Notes: generated by a model not told the origin, from the sequence alone. A stretch of DNA of 64,000 nt from Oceanicola sp. (GCA_022447275.1 JAKVBK010000010.1:1-64000), one strand, 5' to 3'; numbered from the stretch's first letter, positions 29,463 to 38,141 are shown. Numbers and translations are program-made.

Positions 29463-29680
29463 CATGGCACAGGCTGGCCGGGTCTTTACGCGGCCTTCAG
29501 GCCGGCTGCGCAAAGGTGCAACGGCGTGCATTTTCAAGATGGCACGCAAAGCGCTTCACAGGACGGGGGCGTGCGCATAGCATCTAACCTTGAAACCGTG
29601 CGGCGGGCCCGCGGCAAACCACAGCCATTTGCCCCAGCACATTGCGATACATACCGGGTCTTTTCGAAAGGATAACCGCC

Positions 29681-30841
29681 ATGGGCATTTTCGACTTTCT
29701 CTCCGGCCAGTTCATCGATGTCATCCACTGGACCGATGACACCCGAGACACGCTGGTCTGGCGGTTTGAACGTGAAGGGCATGAGATCAAGTACGGCGCC
29801 AAGCTGACCGTGCGCGAGTCGCAGGCCGCTGTTTTTATCCATGAAGGCCAGCTGGCCGATGTGTTCACGCCCGGGCTGTACATGCTCGAAACGAACAACA
29901 TGCCGATCATGACGTCCCTGCAGCATTGGGATCACGGGTTTAAATCCCCCTTCAAATCCGAGATCTACTTCATCTCGACCCAGCGCTTCGGGAACCTGAA
30001 ATGGGGCACCAAAAACCCGGTGATGCTGCGTGATCCCGAGTTTGGCCCCACCCGGATCCGCGCCTTTGGCACCTATGCGATCCGCGTCACCGATCCGGCA
30101 CGCTTCATGGCGGAAATCGTGGGCACCGATGGTGAGTTCACGTTGGACGAGATCCGCTTCCAGATCCGCAACATCATCGTGCAGGAAGCCTCACGCGTGA
30201 TGGCCAGCTCTGGCATCCCAGTGCTGGACATGGCCGCCAACACCGCGGACATGGGCAAGCTGATCGCCACGGAAGTGTCCAAGGTGCTGACCGATTACGG
30301 TGTGATGATGCCGGAATTCTACATCGAAAACATCTCGCTTCCGCCAGCGGTAGAAGCCGCGCTCGACAAGCGCACCTCCATGGGCCTTGCGGGTGATCTG
30401 GGCAAGTTCACCCAGTATTCGGCCGCCGAAGCCATGACGGCCGCCGCCCAGAACCCCAATGGCGGTGGCGGCATGGGGGCCGGCCTTGGCATGGGAATGG
30501 GCATGGCCATGGCAAACAATATGATGGGCGGCGCACAGGGCGGGCCGTGGGGCGCCGCACCACAGGCACAGCCACAGGCCCCCGCCCCGGCGGCTCCGGC
30601 CGCCGCAGCGCCACCGCCGCCGCCCCCCGTAGAAGAGCATGTCTGGCACATTGCCACCGATGGGGAGGTCACCGGCCCCTATTCCAAAGCCCGGCTTGGC
30701 CGCATGGTGGCCGAGGGCAGCTTCGCCCGCGATACCCATGTCTGGACCGCCGGACAGGATGGCTGGAAGAAAGCCGAGGATGTGACAGAGCTTGCCCGCC
30801 TGTTCACAATTCTGCCGCCACCGCCGCCGCCGGGCGTCTAA
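29681..30841 (+). CDS. SPFH-domain protein with C-terminal GYF_2-like domain
   Basis: This 386-residue protein has an SPFH/band-7-type domain at about 20-250, close to the Bacillus YdjI or 'virion core protein' subgroup (start MGIFDFLSGQFIDVIHWTD). A glycine/methionine-rich then proline/alanine-rich linker follows (about 262-325). The C-terminal GYF_2/DUF4339-like domain (about 328-378) carries GPYSKARLGRMV and a DGW motif. SPFH proteins form membrane-associated rings or scaffolds; GYF_2 domains bind proline-rich peptides. The next gene starts with a poly-proline stretch, a possible ligand. The ribosome site GAAAGGA supports the start. The name 'virion' does not imply a phage. Confidence 0.85.
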   Translation: MGIFDFLSGQFIDVIHWTDDTRDTLVWRFEREGHEIKYGAKLTVRESQAAVFIHEGQLADVFTPGLYMLETNNMPIMTSLQHWDHGFKSPFKSEIYFISTQRFGNLKWGTKNPVMLRDPEFGPTRIRAFGTYAIRVTDPARFMAEIVGTDGEFTLDEIRFQIRNIIVQEASRVMASSGIPVLDMAANTADMGKLIATEVSKVLTDYGVMMPEFYIENISLPPAVEAALDKRTSMGLAGDLGKFTQYSAAEAMTAAAQNPNGGGGMGAGLGMGMGMAMANNMMGGAQGGPWGAAPQAQPQAPAPAAPAAAAPPPPPPVEEHVWHIATDGEVTGPYSKARLGRMVAEGSFARDTHVWTAGQDGWKKAEDVTELARLFTILPPPPPPGV

Positions 30842-30955
30842 CAGGCGTGGCGCCGGCCCCATCTGCGGGCCGGCACGCGCTTTGCAACGGCCCTGTCCGA
30901 CGCACGCGCCCCGCCGTGACGGCCCTTAAAGCCACCCCTTGCTCGGGAGATCCGC

Positions 30956-32161
30956 ATGACGCAGCCTCCGCCCCCACCCCCGCCGACCGATCTGGACAGG
31001 AGCGACGGCGCCGTGCTGCGCAGCGATGTCACCGCGGGCGCAATCGAAGAGCACCGTTTTCCCTGCTCGAACTGCGGCTCAGACATGCGCTTTGCCCCGG
31101 GTGGCGCGGGGCTTGAATGCCCCCATTGTGGCGCCACAGAGGCGCTTGATCCCGATGACAGCGCACCCGATGCGATCCCCGAGTTGGATTTTCGCCAAGC
31201 GCTGGCCGACCAACTGCCCGCCGCTCAGATGGAAGAAACCCGCGTTCTGTCCTGTGATAGCTGCGGCGCTCAGGTCGAGTTTGACGCCGTCACCCATGCC
31301 AAGGAATGTCCGTTCTGCGCCTCACCCGTCGTGACGGATACCGGCACCCATCGCCATATCAAACCCCGCGCCGTGCTGCCCTTTAGCCTGAAAGGTAAGC
31401 AAGCCCGCGATGCCATGGAGGCGTGGCTGGGCAAGCTGTGGTTTGCCCCCAATGGACTGAAGGAATTCGCGCGCAAGGGGCGGCCTCTGCAGGGCATTTA
31501 CCTGCCCTACTGGACATATGATGCCGACACAAAAACCCAGTTCACCGGACGGCGCGGCGATGTCTACTACGTAACCCGGACGCGCGTCGACTCTGACGGG
31601 AATACAGAAACCTATCAGGAAGAACAGGTTCGTTGGACAAATGTGTCAGGCCGGGTTGCCCGCGTCTTTGATGATGTGCTGGTTCTGGCCTCCCAAAGCC
31701 TGCCGCGCGAGCATACAGAAGCGCTCGAGCCTTGGGATCTGTCCGAACTGCGCCCCTATGCGCCCGAGTTCCTTGCAGGCTTTCGGGCCGAGGGCTACGC
31801 GATCGGGCTGGAAGATGGCTATGACCATGCCCGCCAGAAGATGGATGCGGTGATCCGAAGGGATGTCCGCTTCAAAATCGGCGGCGACCGACAGAAAATC
31901 ACCTCAATGGATACGGATGTCTCGGATGTGACGTTCAAGCACGTGTTGTTGCCGGTCTGGCTGGCGGCCTACCGGTTCAGGGGCAAAGCCTATCGCTGTG
32001 TGATCAACGGACGCACCGGGCGGGTGCAGGGCGAACGGCCATGGTCGGTCGCTAAGATCGCTCTGGCTGTTTTGGCCGGGTTCCTGCTGGCGGCTACGAT
32101 CGGCTATGTCTACGCCGTCAGCCAAGGCGCATTGCCCGCGCCGGCCATCCCCGGCCTTTAG
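30956..32161 (+). CDS. Double zinc-ribbon membrane protein (YdjG-like)
   Basis: This 401-residue protein starts with a run of seven prolines. Two zinc ribbons follow (C37/C40 with C55/C58, and C100/C103 with C118/C121), then a central beta-rich region with YLPYWTYDADTKTQF, and one C-terminal transmembrane helix at about 366-388. It resembles proteins often misannotated as primosomal N'-like helicases and, in layout, Bacillus YdjG. There is no helicase motif. The N-terminal proline run could be the ligand of the GYF_2-like domain of the SPFH protein encoded 114 bases upstream. The pair probably forms a membrane complex. Confidence 0.75.
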   Translation: MTQPPPPPPPTDLDRSDGAVLRSDVTAGAIEEHRFPCSNCGSDMRFAPGGAGLECPHCGATEALDPDDSAPDAIPELDFRQALADQLPAAQMEETRVLSCDSCGAQVEFDAVTHAKECPFCASPVVTDTGTHRHIKPRAVLPFSLKGKQARDAMEAWLGKLWFAPNGLKEFARKGRPLQGIYLPYWTYDADTKTQFTGRRGDVYYVTRTRVDSDGNTETYQEEQVRWTNVSGRVARVFDDVLVLASQSLPREHTEALEPWDLSELRPYAPEFLAGFRAEGYAIGLEDGYDHARQKMDAVIRRDVRFKIGGDRQKITSMDTDVSDVTFKHVLLPVWLAAYRFRGKAYRCVINGRTGRVQGERPWSVAKIALAVLAGFLLAATIGYVYAVSQGALPAPAIPGL

Positions 32162-32165
32162 GCCA

Positions 32166-32209
32166 GCGGCCCAGCGCGCGGCGGGCCAGGCCCGCCCAAG
32201 CTGGGCCGC
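32166..32209 (+). repeat. Nested two-level hairpin after the zinc-ribbon gene
   Basis: A perfect 10-bp outer stem (32166-32175 with 32200-32209) encloses an inner palindrome at 32181-32195. It starts five bases after the zinc-ribbon gene stop. There is no T-run, so it is not a standard terminator; it may protect the 3' end of the mRNA or stop transcription weakly. Confidence 0.5.
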
Positions 32210-32343
32210 CCCTCCCCGCCGCACAACGCCGTTGAAGGCTGCCCAAAAGCCTAGACGGTGCAGCATCACCGGGCTATCGCTTGCCGGAACAACGGCTCCG
32301 TTGCGCCCTGCCTCGCAAGCCAGCCCTCAAGAAAGACAGCCCC

Positions 32344-33270
32344 ATGATCCTCTGCGCCGGCGAAGCCCTGATCGACATGCTGCCCCGCGAAAGCGCAGAT
32401 GGCACGGCCACATTGGCCCCCACAGCAGGTGGTGCGGTTTTCAATACGGCAATCGCTCTGGGCCGCCTCGAGGTGCCCACCGGCTTTGCCTGCGCCCTCT
32501 CCGATGACATGTTCGGCCGCCAGTTGCGCCGCACCCTGGCCGACAGCAACGTGGACACGACCCATTGTGCAACAGTTGCCCGCCCATGCACGCTGGCCTT
32601 TGTCGAATTGATCGACGGGCACGCGCGCTATGCATTTTACAACGCGGGCACCGCTCTGAAAGAGATGGGCCCCCAAGAGTTGCCCAGCGATCTGTCAGCG
32701 ATCAGTGCCCTGTTCCTCGGCGGGATCTCCCTGATGGATGAGCCCTGTGGCACGGCCCTCGAAAGCCTTGTGGATGCGCTGCCAGACAGCGTGCCCCTGA
32801 TGTTTGATCCCAATATCCGGCCCAGCTTTATCGCCGACGCGCAGGCCTATCGTGCCCGGTTTGATCGGATCACCGCGCGCGCAGACATCGTGAAACTCTC
32901 CGATGAGGATTTAGAGTGGCTGACCGGCACCGCCGATCCGTCTGATGGAGTCAGCCAGCTGATCGATCGGGGCGTTTGTCTTGTGTGCCTCACCCGGGGC
33001 GCAGCAGGGGTCACCGCCTACACGGCCTCCGGCAGCCTTTCGGTTCCGGCCCCTCAGGCCCATGTCGTGGATACCGTTGGCGCCGGAGACACGTTCAACG
33101 CGGGCCTGCTCGCCGGGCTGCACCGCGCGGGCCACCTGGCCCGGGGCGCGCTGGCCGCACCGGATGAAACAGCCCTGCGGGACAGCCTCTCGCTTGGCGT
33201 GACCGCCGCCGCCGTTGTTGTGTCTCGCGCGGGCGCCAATCCCCCCACCCTTGCAGAACTGGAAGGCTAA
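32344..33270 (+). CDS. PfkB-family carbohydrate kinase (fructokinase-like)
   Basis: This 308-residue ribokinase-type sugar kinase starts [14 protein letters not shown], as fructokinases do. The substrate segment [16 protein letters not shown] is followed by the anion-hole and base motif [12 protein letters not shown] near the C-terminus. The exact sugar cannot be read from the sequence. It lies two bases before dtd, so the two are co-transcribed. No sugar transporter or regulator is adjacent. Confidence 0.85.
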   Translation: MILCAGEALIDMLPRESADGTATLAPTAGGAVFNTAIALGRLEVPTGFACALSDDMFGRQLRRTLADSNVDTTHCATVARPCTLAFVELIDGHARYAFYNAGTALKEMGPQELPSDLSAISALFLGGISLMDEPCGTALESLVDALPDSVPLMFDPNIRPSFIADAQAYRARFDRITARADIVKLSDEDLEWLTGTADPSDGVSQLIDRGVCLVCLTRGAAGVTAYTASGSLSVPAPQAHVVDTVGAGDTFNAGLLAGLHRAGHLARGALAAPDETALRDSLSLGVTAAAVVVSRAGANPPTLAELEG

Positions 33271-33272
33271 TC

Positions 33273-33710
33273 ATGCGCGCACTTGTACAACGTGTGACCG
33301 AAGCATCCGTCCGCGTGGACGGCACGGTCATCGGTGAAATCGGGCACGGGGTTCTGATCCTTGTCTGTGCCATGCAGGGCGATGGTCCGGACGTCTCTGC
33401 CAAGCTGGCCGCCAAGATCTCCAAGCTGCGCATATTCAAGGATGACGCGGGGCGGATGAACCGATCCCTGCTTGATACGGGCGGTGCGGCACTGGTTGTT
33501 TCTCAATTCACGCTGGCGGCTGATACGTCGCGCGGAAACCGGCCGGGTTTCTCTGCGGCAGCGCCCCCCGAGGAGGGCGCAGCGCTCTATGAGACCTTCA
33601 AGGCCGACATGGCCAGCTTGGGCATAGAGGTGGCCTCTGGCCAGTTCGGGGCCGACATGGCCGTTGCACTGATCAATGATGGGCCGGTCACGATCTGGCT
33701 CGACATATAG
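33273..33710 (+). CDS. dtd: D-aminoacyl-tRNA deacylase
   Basis: This 145-residue enzyme removes D-amino acids wrongly charged onto tRNA. The full family length and both signature motifs are present: [17 protein letters not shown] (about 77-93) and the Gly-cisPro motif NDGPVTIWL near the C-terminus. It is coupled to the preceding kinase gene by a two-base gap. A short inverted repeat GGCGCC(6)GGCGCC overlaps its stop codon (33710-33727) but has no T-run. Confidence 0.96.
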   Translation: MRALVQRVTEASVRVDGTVIGEIGHGVLILVCAMQGDGPDVSAKLAAKISKLRIFKDDAGRMNRSLLDTGGAALVVSQFTLAADTSRGNRPGFSAAAPPEEGAALYETFKADMASLGIEVASGQFGADMAVALINDGPVTIWLDI

Positions 33711-33856
33711 GCGCCGGACACGGCGCCCCCTGAGTTGCACAAAAAACAGGCAGCCCCCGGGGGCCACGCCCTGCGCCCCCCGCAGAATTCCTGTGAAATA
33801 GCCGCGAGCGCCTGCCGGTGCTTGCGGCCCGTTCATCTTTGGTTAACGGTCCGAGT

Positions 33857-35290
33857 ATGAGCGATACACCCCGGTTCTTTGACGAATTGGCGGGCACGGG
33901 CGACACGGCCCGGTCCCCCTATGCCGACTATGCCACCTGGTTCGAACAGGAGAGCATTCCCGACCTGCGCAAGAAGGCCGCGCAAGCGGAAAACTTTTTC
34001 CGTCGTACGGGCATCACCTTCAATGTCTATGGCGCGCAGGATGCAGATGAACGGCTGATCCCCTTCGATGTGGTGCCACGCGTGATCTCCAACCGCGAAT
34101 GGCAGAAACTGACACGGGGCATCGAGCAGCGGGTGCGGGCGATCAACGCCTTTCTGCATGACATCTACCACCGGCAGGAAATCATCCGGGCGGGGCGCAT
34201 TCCTGCGGAGCTGATCGCCAACAATGAGGCCTTCTTGCCGCAGATGATCGGCGTTGAGCCCCCCGGCGGTGTCTACACCCACATCGTGGGCACCGACCTT
34301 GTGCGCACCGGTGAAAACGAGTTCTTCGTGCTCGAAGACAATGCGCGCACACCCTCCGGGGTCAGCTACATGCTGGAAAACCGCGAAACCATGTTGCGCA
34401 TGTTCCCAGAACTGTTCGCACGCATCCGCGTCAAACCGGTGCAGGACTATCCCACCCGGCTGCTGCGCGCCCTGCAGGCCAGCCTGCCTCCGGCCTATAC
34501 CGGCTCTGGCAAACCCACGGTGGCCGTGCTCACCCCCGGCATCCACAACTCAGCCTATTTCGAACATTCCTTCCTGGCCGAACAGATGGGCGCAGAATTG
34601 GTCGAGGGCCATGATCTGCGGATCGAGAACGGACGGGTCGCCATGCGCACCACCCGGGGCTATACGCCGATCGATGTGCTCTACCGCCGGATCGACGATG
34701 ATTTCATCGATCCGCTGAATTTCCGGCCTGACAGCATTCTGGGCGTGCCCGGCATCTTTGACGCCTACCGTGCCGGCAGCATCACCCTGGCCAACGCTCC
34801 GGGCACCGGCATCGCCGATGACAAAGCCATCTACAGCTACATGCCCGAGATCGTTCGGTTTTACACGGGCGAAAAGCCGATCTTGGAAAACGTCCCAACC
34901 CATCGCTGCTCGGACCCTGAAGCCTTGGCCTATGTGCTGGACAACCTGGAATCCCTCGTGGTCAAGGAAGTGCACGGCTCTGGCGGCTACGGAATGCTGG
35001 TCGGGCCTGCAGCTTCCAAGCGCGAAATCAAGGCCTTCCGGGCCAAGCTCGTCGCAAAGCCCGCCAACTATATCGCCCAACCAACGCTGGCGCTTTCAAC
35101 GTGCCCGATCCTGACAAAAGCAGGGCTGGCACCGCGCCACGTGGATTTGCGCCCCTTCGTGCTCGTGCGTCCCGACGGGATCGATCTTACGCCCGGTGGC
35201 CTGACACGGGTGGCCCTCAAGAAGGGCAGCCTGGTGGTGAACTCCTCCCAAGGGGGCGGCACCAAGGACACTTGGGTTCTGGAGGACTGA
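33857..35290 (+). CDS. Circularly permuted ATP-grasp protein of the Anbu operon
   Basis: This 477-residue protein belongs to the COG2308 type of circularly permuted ATP-grasp ligases. Visible pieces are ENEFFVLEDNARTPSGVSYM, the central VLTPGIHNSAYFEHSFLA, and VKEVHGSGGYGMLVGP, the glycine-rich ATP loop with its lysine. Members are thought to form peptide-like bonds. The ATG at 33857 lies just after TTTGGTTAACGG, a typical AT-rich promoter-edge sequence in this order. It starts a four-gene operon with the alpha-E, transglutaminase-like and Anbu genes; the next gene begins six bases after its stop. Confidence 0.9.
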   Translation: MSDTPRFFDELAGTGDTARSPYADYATWFEQESIPDLRKKAAQAENFFRRTGITFNVYGAQDADERLIPFDVVPRVISNREWQKLTRGIEQRVRAINAFLHDIYHRQEIIRAGRIPAELIANNEAFLPQMIGVEPPGGVYTHIVGTDLVRTGENEFFVLEDNARTPSGVSYMLENRETMLRMFPELFARIRVKPVQDYPTRLLRALQASLPPAYTGSGKPTVAVLTPGIHNSAYFEHSFLAEQMGAELVEGHDLRIENGRVAMRTTRGYTPIDVLYRRIDDDFIDPLNFRPDSILGVPGIFDAYRAGSITLANAPGTGIADDKAIYSYMPEIVRFYTGEKPILENVPTHRCSDPEALAYVLDNLESLVVKEVHGSGGYGMLVGPAASKREIKAFRAKLVAKPANYIAQPTLALSTCPILTKAGLAPRHVDLRPFVLVRPDGIDLTPGGLTRVALKKGSLVVNSSQGGGTKDTWVLED

Positions 35291-35296
35291 CGCGCA

Positions 35297-36238
35297 ATGC
35301 TGGGAAAGACCGCCGCCGGCCTCTATTGGATGTTCCGCTATCTCGAGCGGGCAGAGAACACCGCCCGCCTGATCGAGGGCGGCTTTCGCATCGCCCTGAC
35401 CCGCCCTGACAGCGCCGACGACGAATGGGCGGGCGTGCTGGACAGCATCGGCGCCCGGAGCCCCTATCTGGCCCGTCATGAGACCTTCGAGCAGGGACAG
35501 GTGGTCAATTTCCTGCTGCGCGATCCAGCCAACCCCACCAACGTGCTGGCAGAAATCAAACTCGCCCGGGATAATGCACGGCTGGTGCGCACGGCCCTGT
35601 CGCGCGAAGTCTGGGAAGCGGTCAATGATTGCTGGATGCAGCTCAACGCGGCGCTGTCGCGCCCGGTACCACTGCGTGACTTGCCCGAAGTGCTGGGCCT
35701 GATCCGGCAGCAATCTGCGCTGGTGCGTGGCGCATTGCACGGAACAATGCTGCGCAACGACATCTTCAATTTCGCGCGTCTCGGCACCTTCCTTGAACGG
35801 GCGGACTACACGGCCCGCATCATTGACGTGAAGTATTACGTTCTGCTGCCGACGGTCGCCCAGGTCGGATCCCAGGACGACAACATGCAATGGGAACACA
35901 TCCTGCGGGCCACAGGCGGGCAGGCTTCGTTCAAGTGGCTCCACGGGGGCGAAGTGTCTGCGCGCGCAATCGCGGATTTTCTAATCCTTGATGGCCGGAT
36001 GCCGCGCTCGATCGCGTTCTGTGTCGGCAAGATGCAATCCAACCTCAACTACCTCGCGCGGGAATACGATCTGCGCAAACCCTGCCACGACATGGCGGAC
36101 GCCCTTCTGGGCCGCCTGAGTTCGGCCACGATCGACACTGTCTTCGAGCACGGCCTGCACGATTTCAATCTCGATTTTGTCAGTCGTCTGTCTGCGCTTG
36201 GGGCGCAGATCGAAACAGACTATCGGTTCGACCGATGA
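35297..36238 (+). CDS. Alpha-E domain protein of the Anbu operon
   Basis: This 313-residue all-helical protein (COG2307/alpha-E type) starts LGKTAAGLYWMFRYLERAENTARLIEGG, the characteristic first helices. It has a second ERADYTARIIDVKYYVLL repeat-like segment in the middle. The family always occurs with the permuted ATP-grasp protein. It may modify or bind the same peptide product, but no activity has been shown to my knowledge. It is six bases from the ATP-grasp gene and 34 bases from the next. Confidence 0.9.
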   Translation: MLGKTAAGLYWMFRYLERAENTARLIEGGFRIALTRPDSADDEWAGVLDSIGARSPYLARHETFEQGQVVNFLLRDPANPTNVLAEIKLARDNARLVRTALSREVWEAVNDCWMQLNAALSRPVPLRDLPEVLGLIRQQSALVRGALHGTMLRNDIFNFARLGTFLERADYTARIIDVKYYVLLPTVAQVGSQDDNMQWEHILRATGGQASFKWLHGGEVSARAIADFLILDGRMPRSIAFCVGKMQSNLNYLAREYDLRKPCHDMADALLGRLSSATIDTVFEHGLHDFNLDFVSRLSALGAQIETDYRFDR

Positions 36239-36272
36239 GCGGGCACACCGGGAACGTCTGAAAGGGAACGCC

Positions 36273-37079
36273 ATGCGCCTGTCTATCCAGCACAGCACGA
36301 CTTACACCTTCTCAGACCAGGTGGCCTACGGGTTGCAGCAATTGCGCATTCTGCCCAAAAGCCGCCGCGGCCAGAGCGTGCTGACATGGGAAAGCGAGAT
36401 CACCGGGGCATCCCGGCAGCTTGAGTTTGATGACCAGCACATGAACCGTGTCTGGCTGGTACGCTTTGACGGCGAAACCACGCAGGTGACGATCCGCTCG
36501 CAGGGCGAAGTGGAAACGGCAGATACCGCTGGCGTCGTTGGCCAGCACGCGGGGTTTTCGCCCCTGTGGCTGTTCCAACGCCCCACCGCACTGACGCGCC
36601 CGGGCGCGGGTGTGCGGGCCATTGCCAAGGGCATGGCGGGCCGTGGCACAGCGGATGTGGGCGTGCTGCATGAATTGTCGGCCCGGGTGATCGCCGCGCT
36701 GCCCTATGGCAAGGGGGCGACAGAGGCGCGCAATACGGCGGAAGAAGCATTGGGGATGCCCGCCGGTGTGTGTCAGGACCACAGCCATATCTTCGTGTCT
36801 GCCGCCCGCCTGCTGGGCTTTCCGGCCCGGTATGTCTCGGGCTACCTGCTGATCCCGGAAGACAGCCACCAGGAGGCTGGCCATGCCTGGAGCGAAATTC
36901 ACGTGGACGGTCTGGGGTGGGTCGGGTTTGACGTGTCCAACCAGATCAGCCCGGATGAACGGTATGTGCGGGTTGCAACGGGTCTGGACTATGCCGAAGC
37001 TGCTCCAGTACACGGGGTGCGCCTTGGCGAGGACGTCGGCGAGACCCTTGCCGTCGACATTCAGGTGCAACAACAATAA
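36273..37079 (+). CDS. Transglutaminase-like cysteine protease of the Anbu operon
   Basis: This 268-residue protein has an N-terminal beta domain (starting MRLSIQHSTTYTF) and a C-terminal transglutaminase-core domain. The catalytic triad is complete: C167 in GVCQDHSH, H204 in GHAWSEI and D220 in GWVGFD. Such proteins are expected to cleave or form amide bonds. The ribosome site AAAGGGA supports the start at 36273. It sits between the alpha-E and Anbu genes. Confidence 0.9.
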   Translation: MRLSIQHSTTYTFSDQVAYGLQQLRILPKSRRGQSVLTWESEITGASRQLEFDDQHMNRVWLVRFDGETTQVTIRSQGEVETADTAGVVGQHAGFSPLWLFQRPTALTRPGAGVRAIAKGMAGRGTADVGVLHELSARVIAALPYGKGATEARNTAEEALGMPAGVCQDHSHIFVSAARLLGFPARYVSGYLLIPEDSHQEAGHAWSEIHVDGLGWVGFDVSNQISPDERYVRVATGLDYAEAAPVHGVRLGEDVGETLAVDIQVQQQ

Positions 37080-37124
37080 GCCGCTCGTCCTGTCGGACGG
37101 CATAGCCCGCGAAAGTATGCAGCC

Positions 37125-37889
37125 ATGACTTACTGTGTCGGCCTCAAGCTGGATAAGGGCCTAGTGCTCATGTCCGACACCCGGACCAATGCAGGCATCG
37201 ACAACATCTCCTCGTTTCGCAAGATGCATGGCTTTGAGGTGCCCGGCGAACGCTCCATTACGATTCTGTCGGCGGGCAATCTGGGCACGACACAGGCGGT
37301 GATCTCGCTGCTCAAGGAGCGCAGCAAGGCTGTCGAGGAGCGTAATCCCTCAATTTACGAGCAGCCGTCGATGTTTCAGGTGGCGCGCATGGTGGGGGAG
37401 ACCCTGCGCGAGGTGATCTCGGGCCATGCGGAGACGGGCCAGCAAGCCGATAGCGCCTTTCAGGCCACGCTGATCGTGGCTGGCCAGATTGCACCGGGCC
37501 CGCCCACGCTGTTTTTGGTCTACCCCGAGGGGAACTTTATAGAGGCCGGCGTCGACACGCCGTTTTTCCAGATCGGTGAAACCAAATATGGCCGCCCGAT
37601 TCTGGTGCGGGCCTTCGATCCGGCGATGTCGTTTGAGGATGCAATCAAGCTGTTGCTCGTGAGCTTTGATTCGACCGTGAAAGCCAATCTGTCTGTTGGC
37701 CCCCCTTTCGATTTCGAAATCTATCCCAATGATCAACTCAAGCGCGGCACGGTCGGGCGCATTGAGCCCCATGACCCCTACTATCAGTCCATATCTAGGG
37801 GCTGGGGTGCAGCGCTCAAACAGGCGTTCGACCATTTGCCAGATTTCCATCTGGCAGAGGCGCAAAGCGGGCAAAAAGAGACGCCTTGA
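37125..37889 (+). CDS. Anbu proteasome-like peptidase
   Basis: This 254-residue Ntn-hydrolase of the Anbu type (COG3484) is related to HslV and the 20S beta subunit. After removal of Met1, T2 would be the N-terminal nucleophile. D18 (SDTRTN) and K33 (FRKM) supply the rest of the proteasomal active site. Length and the extended C-terminal region fit Anbu rather than HslV. Structural work on family members shows open or helical assemblies with little activity on standard peptides. It is the last gene of the four-gene operon and is followed by a mobile-looking two-hairpin repeat. Confidence 0.92.
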   Translation: MTYCVGLKLDKGLVLMSDTRTNAGIDNISSFRKMHGFEVPGERSITILSAGNLGTTQAVISLLKERSKAVEERNPSIYEQPSMFQVARMVGETLREVISGHAETGQQADSAFQATLIVAGQIAPGPPTLFLVYPEGNFIEAGVDTPFFQIGETKYGRPILVRAFDPAMSFEDAIKLLLVSFDSTVKANLSVGPPFDFEIYPNDQLKRGTVGRIEPHDPYYQSISRGWGAALKQAFDHLPDFHLAEAQSGQKETP

Positions 37890-37928
37890 GGGCTTTTCCG
37901 GCGCGTGCGCGGGTGACTTGCAATCGGA

Positions 37929-37982
37929 GGGGGCGCTGCCCCCGGCCCTTTGCAGGGCCTCCCCCGAGGTATTTTCAGCAAG
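37929..37982 (+). repeat. Two-hairpin repeat, copy A (intergenic)
   Basis: This 54-base unit lies 40 bases after the anbu stop. Hairpin 1 is GGGGG(5)CCCCC (37929-37943), hairpin 2 is GGCCC(6)GGGCC (37944-37959), and the tail runs TCCCCCGAGGTATTTT followed by a GC-AAG end (to 37982). A second copy with the same layout lies inside xdhB (47646-47700). It resembles the REP-like repeats seen often in Roseobacter genomes, from memory. Confidence 0.7.
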
Positions 37983-38065
37983 AGGAAAGGCAGCGCACGG
38001 GGCCGATTTCGAAAGCGGCTTGGGCGCCTGCGTTCGGTGGGCTGAAGTCTTTTGAATCGGACAAG

Positions 38066-38092
38066 AAAAAGGGCGCCCCGTGAGGGCGCCCT
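38066..38092 (-). terminator. Rho-independent terminator of degP
   Basis: A 9-bp stem (38070-38078 with 38084-38092) with a five-base loop is followed on the minus strand by TTTTTC. It lies about 50 bases after the stop of the DegP-type protease gene and also faces the end of the Anbu operon. Confidence 0.85.
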
Positions 38093-38099
38093 TCGTTGC

Positions 38100-38125
38100 T
38101 TTGGGCTTTGGGCTTTGGGCTTTGG
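38100..38125. repeat. Heptanucleotide tandem repeat
   Basis: The 7-base unit TTTGGGC is repeated three full times plus five bases, between the degP stop and its terminator. It is non-coding here. Short tandem arrays of this kind can vary in copy number by slippage. Confidence 0.75.
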
Positions 38126-38141
38126 AGTTGATTGCGGCGGA

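Noticed and set aside
29681-30841. Possible prophage remnant because the SPFH family is often called 'virion core protein'
   Set aside because: The name comes from a poxvirus similarity of the SPFH subgroup. No phage structural, integrase or lysis genes are present.
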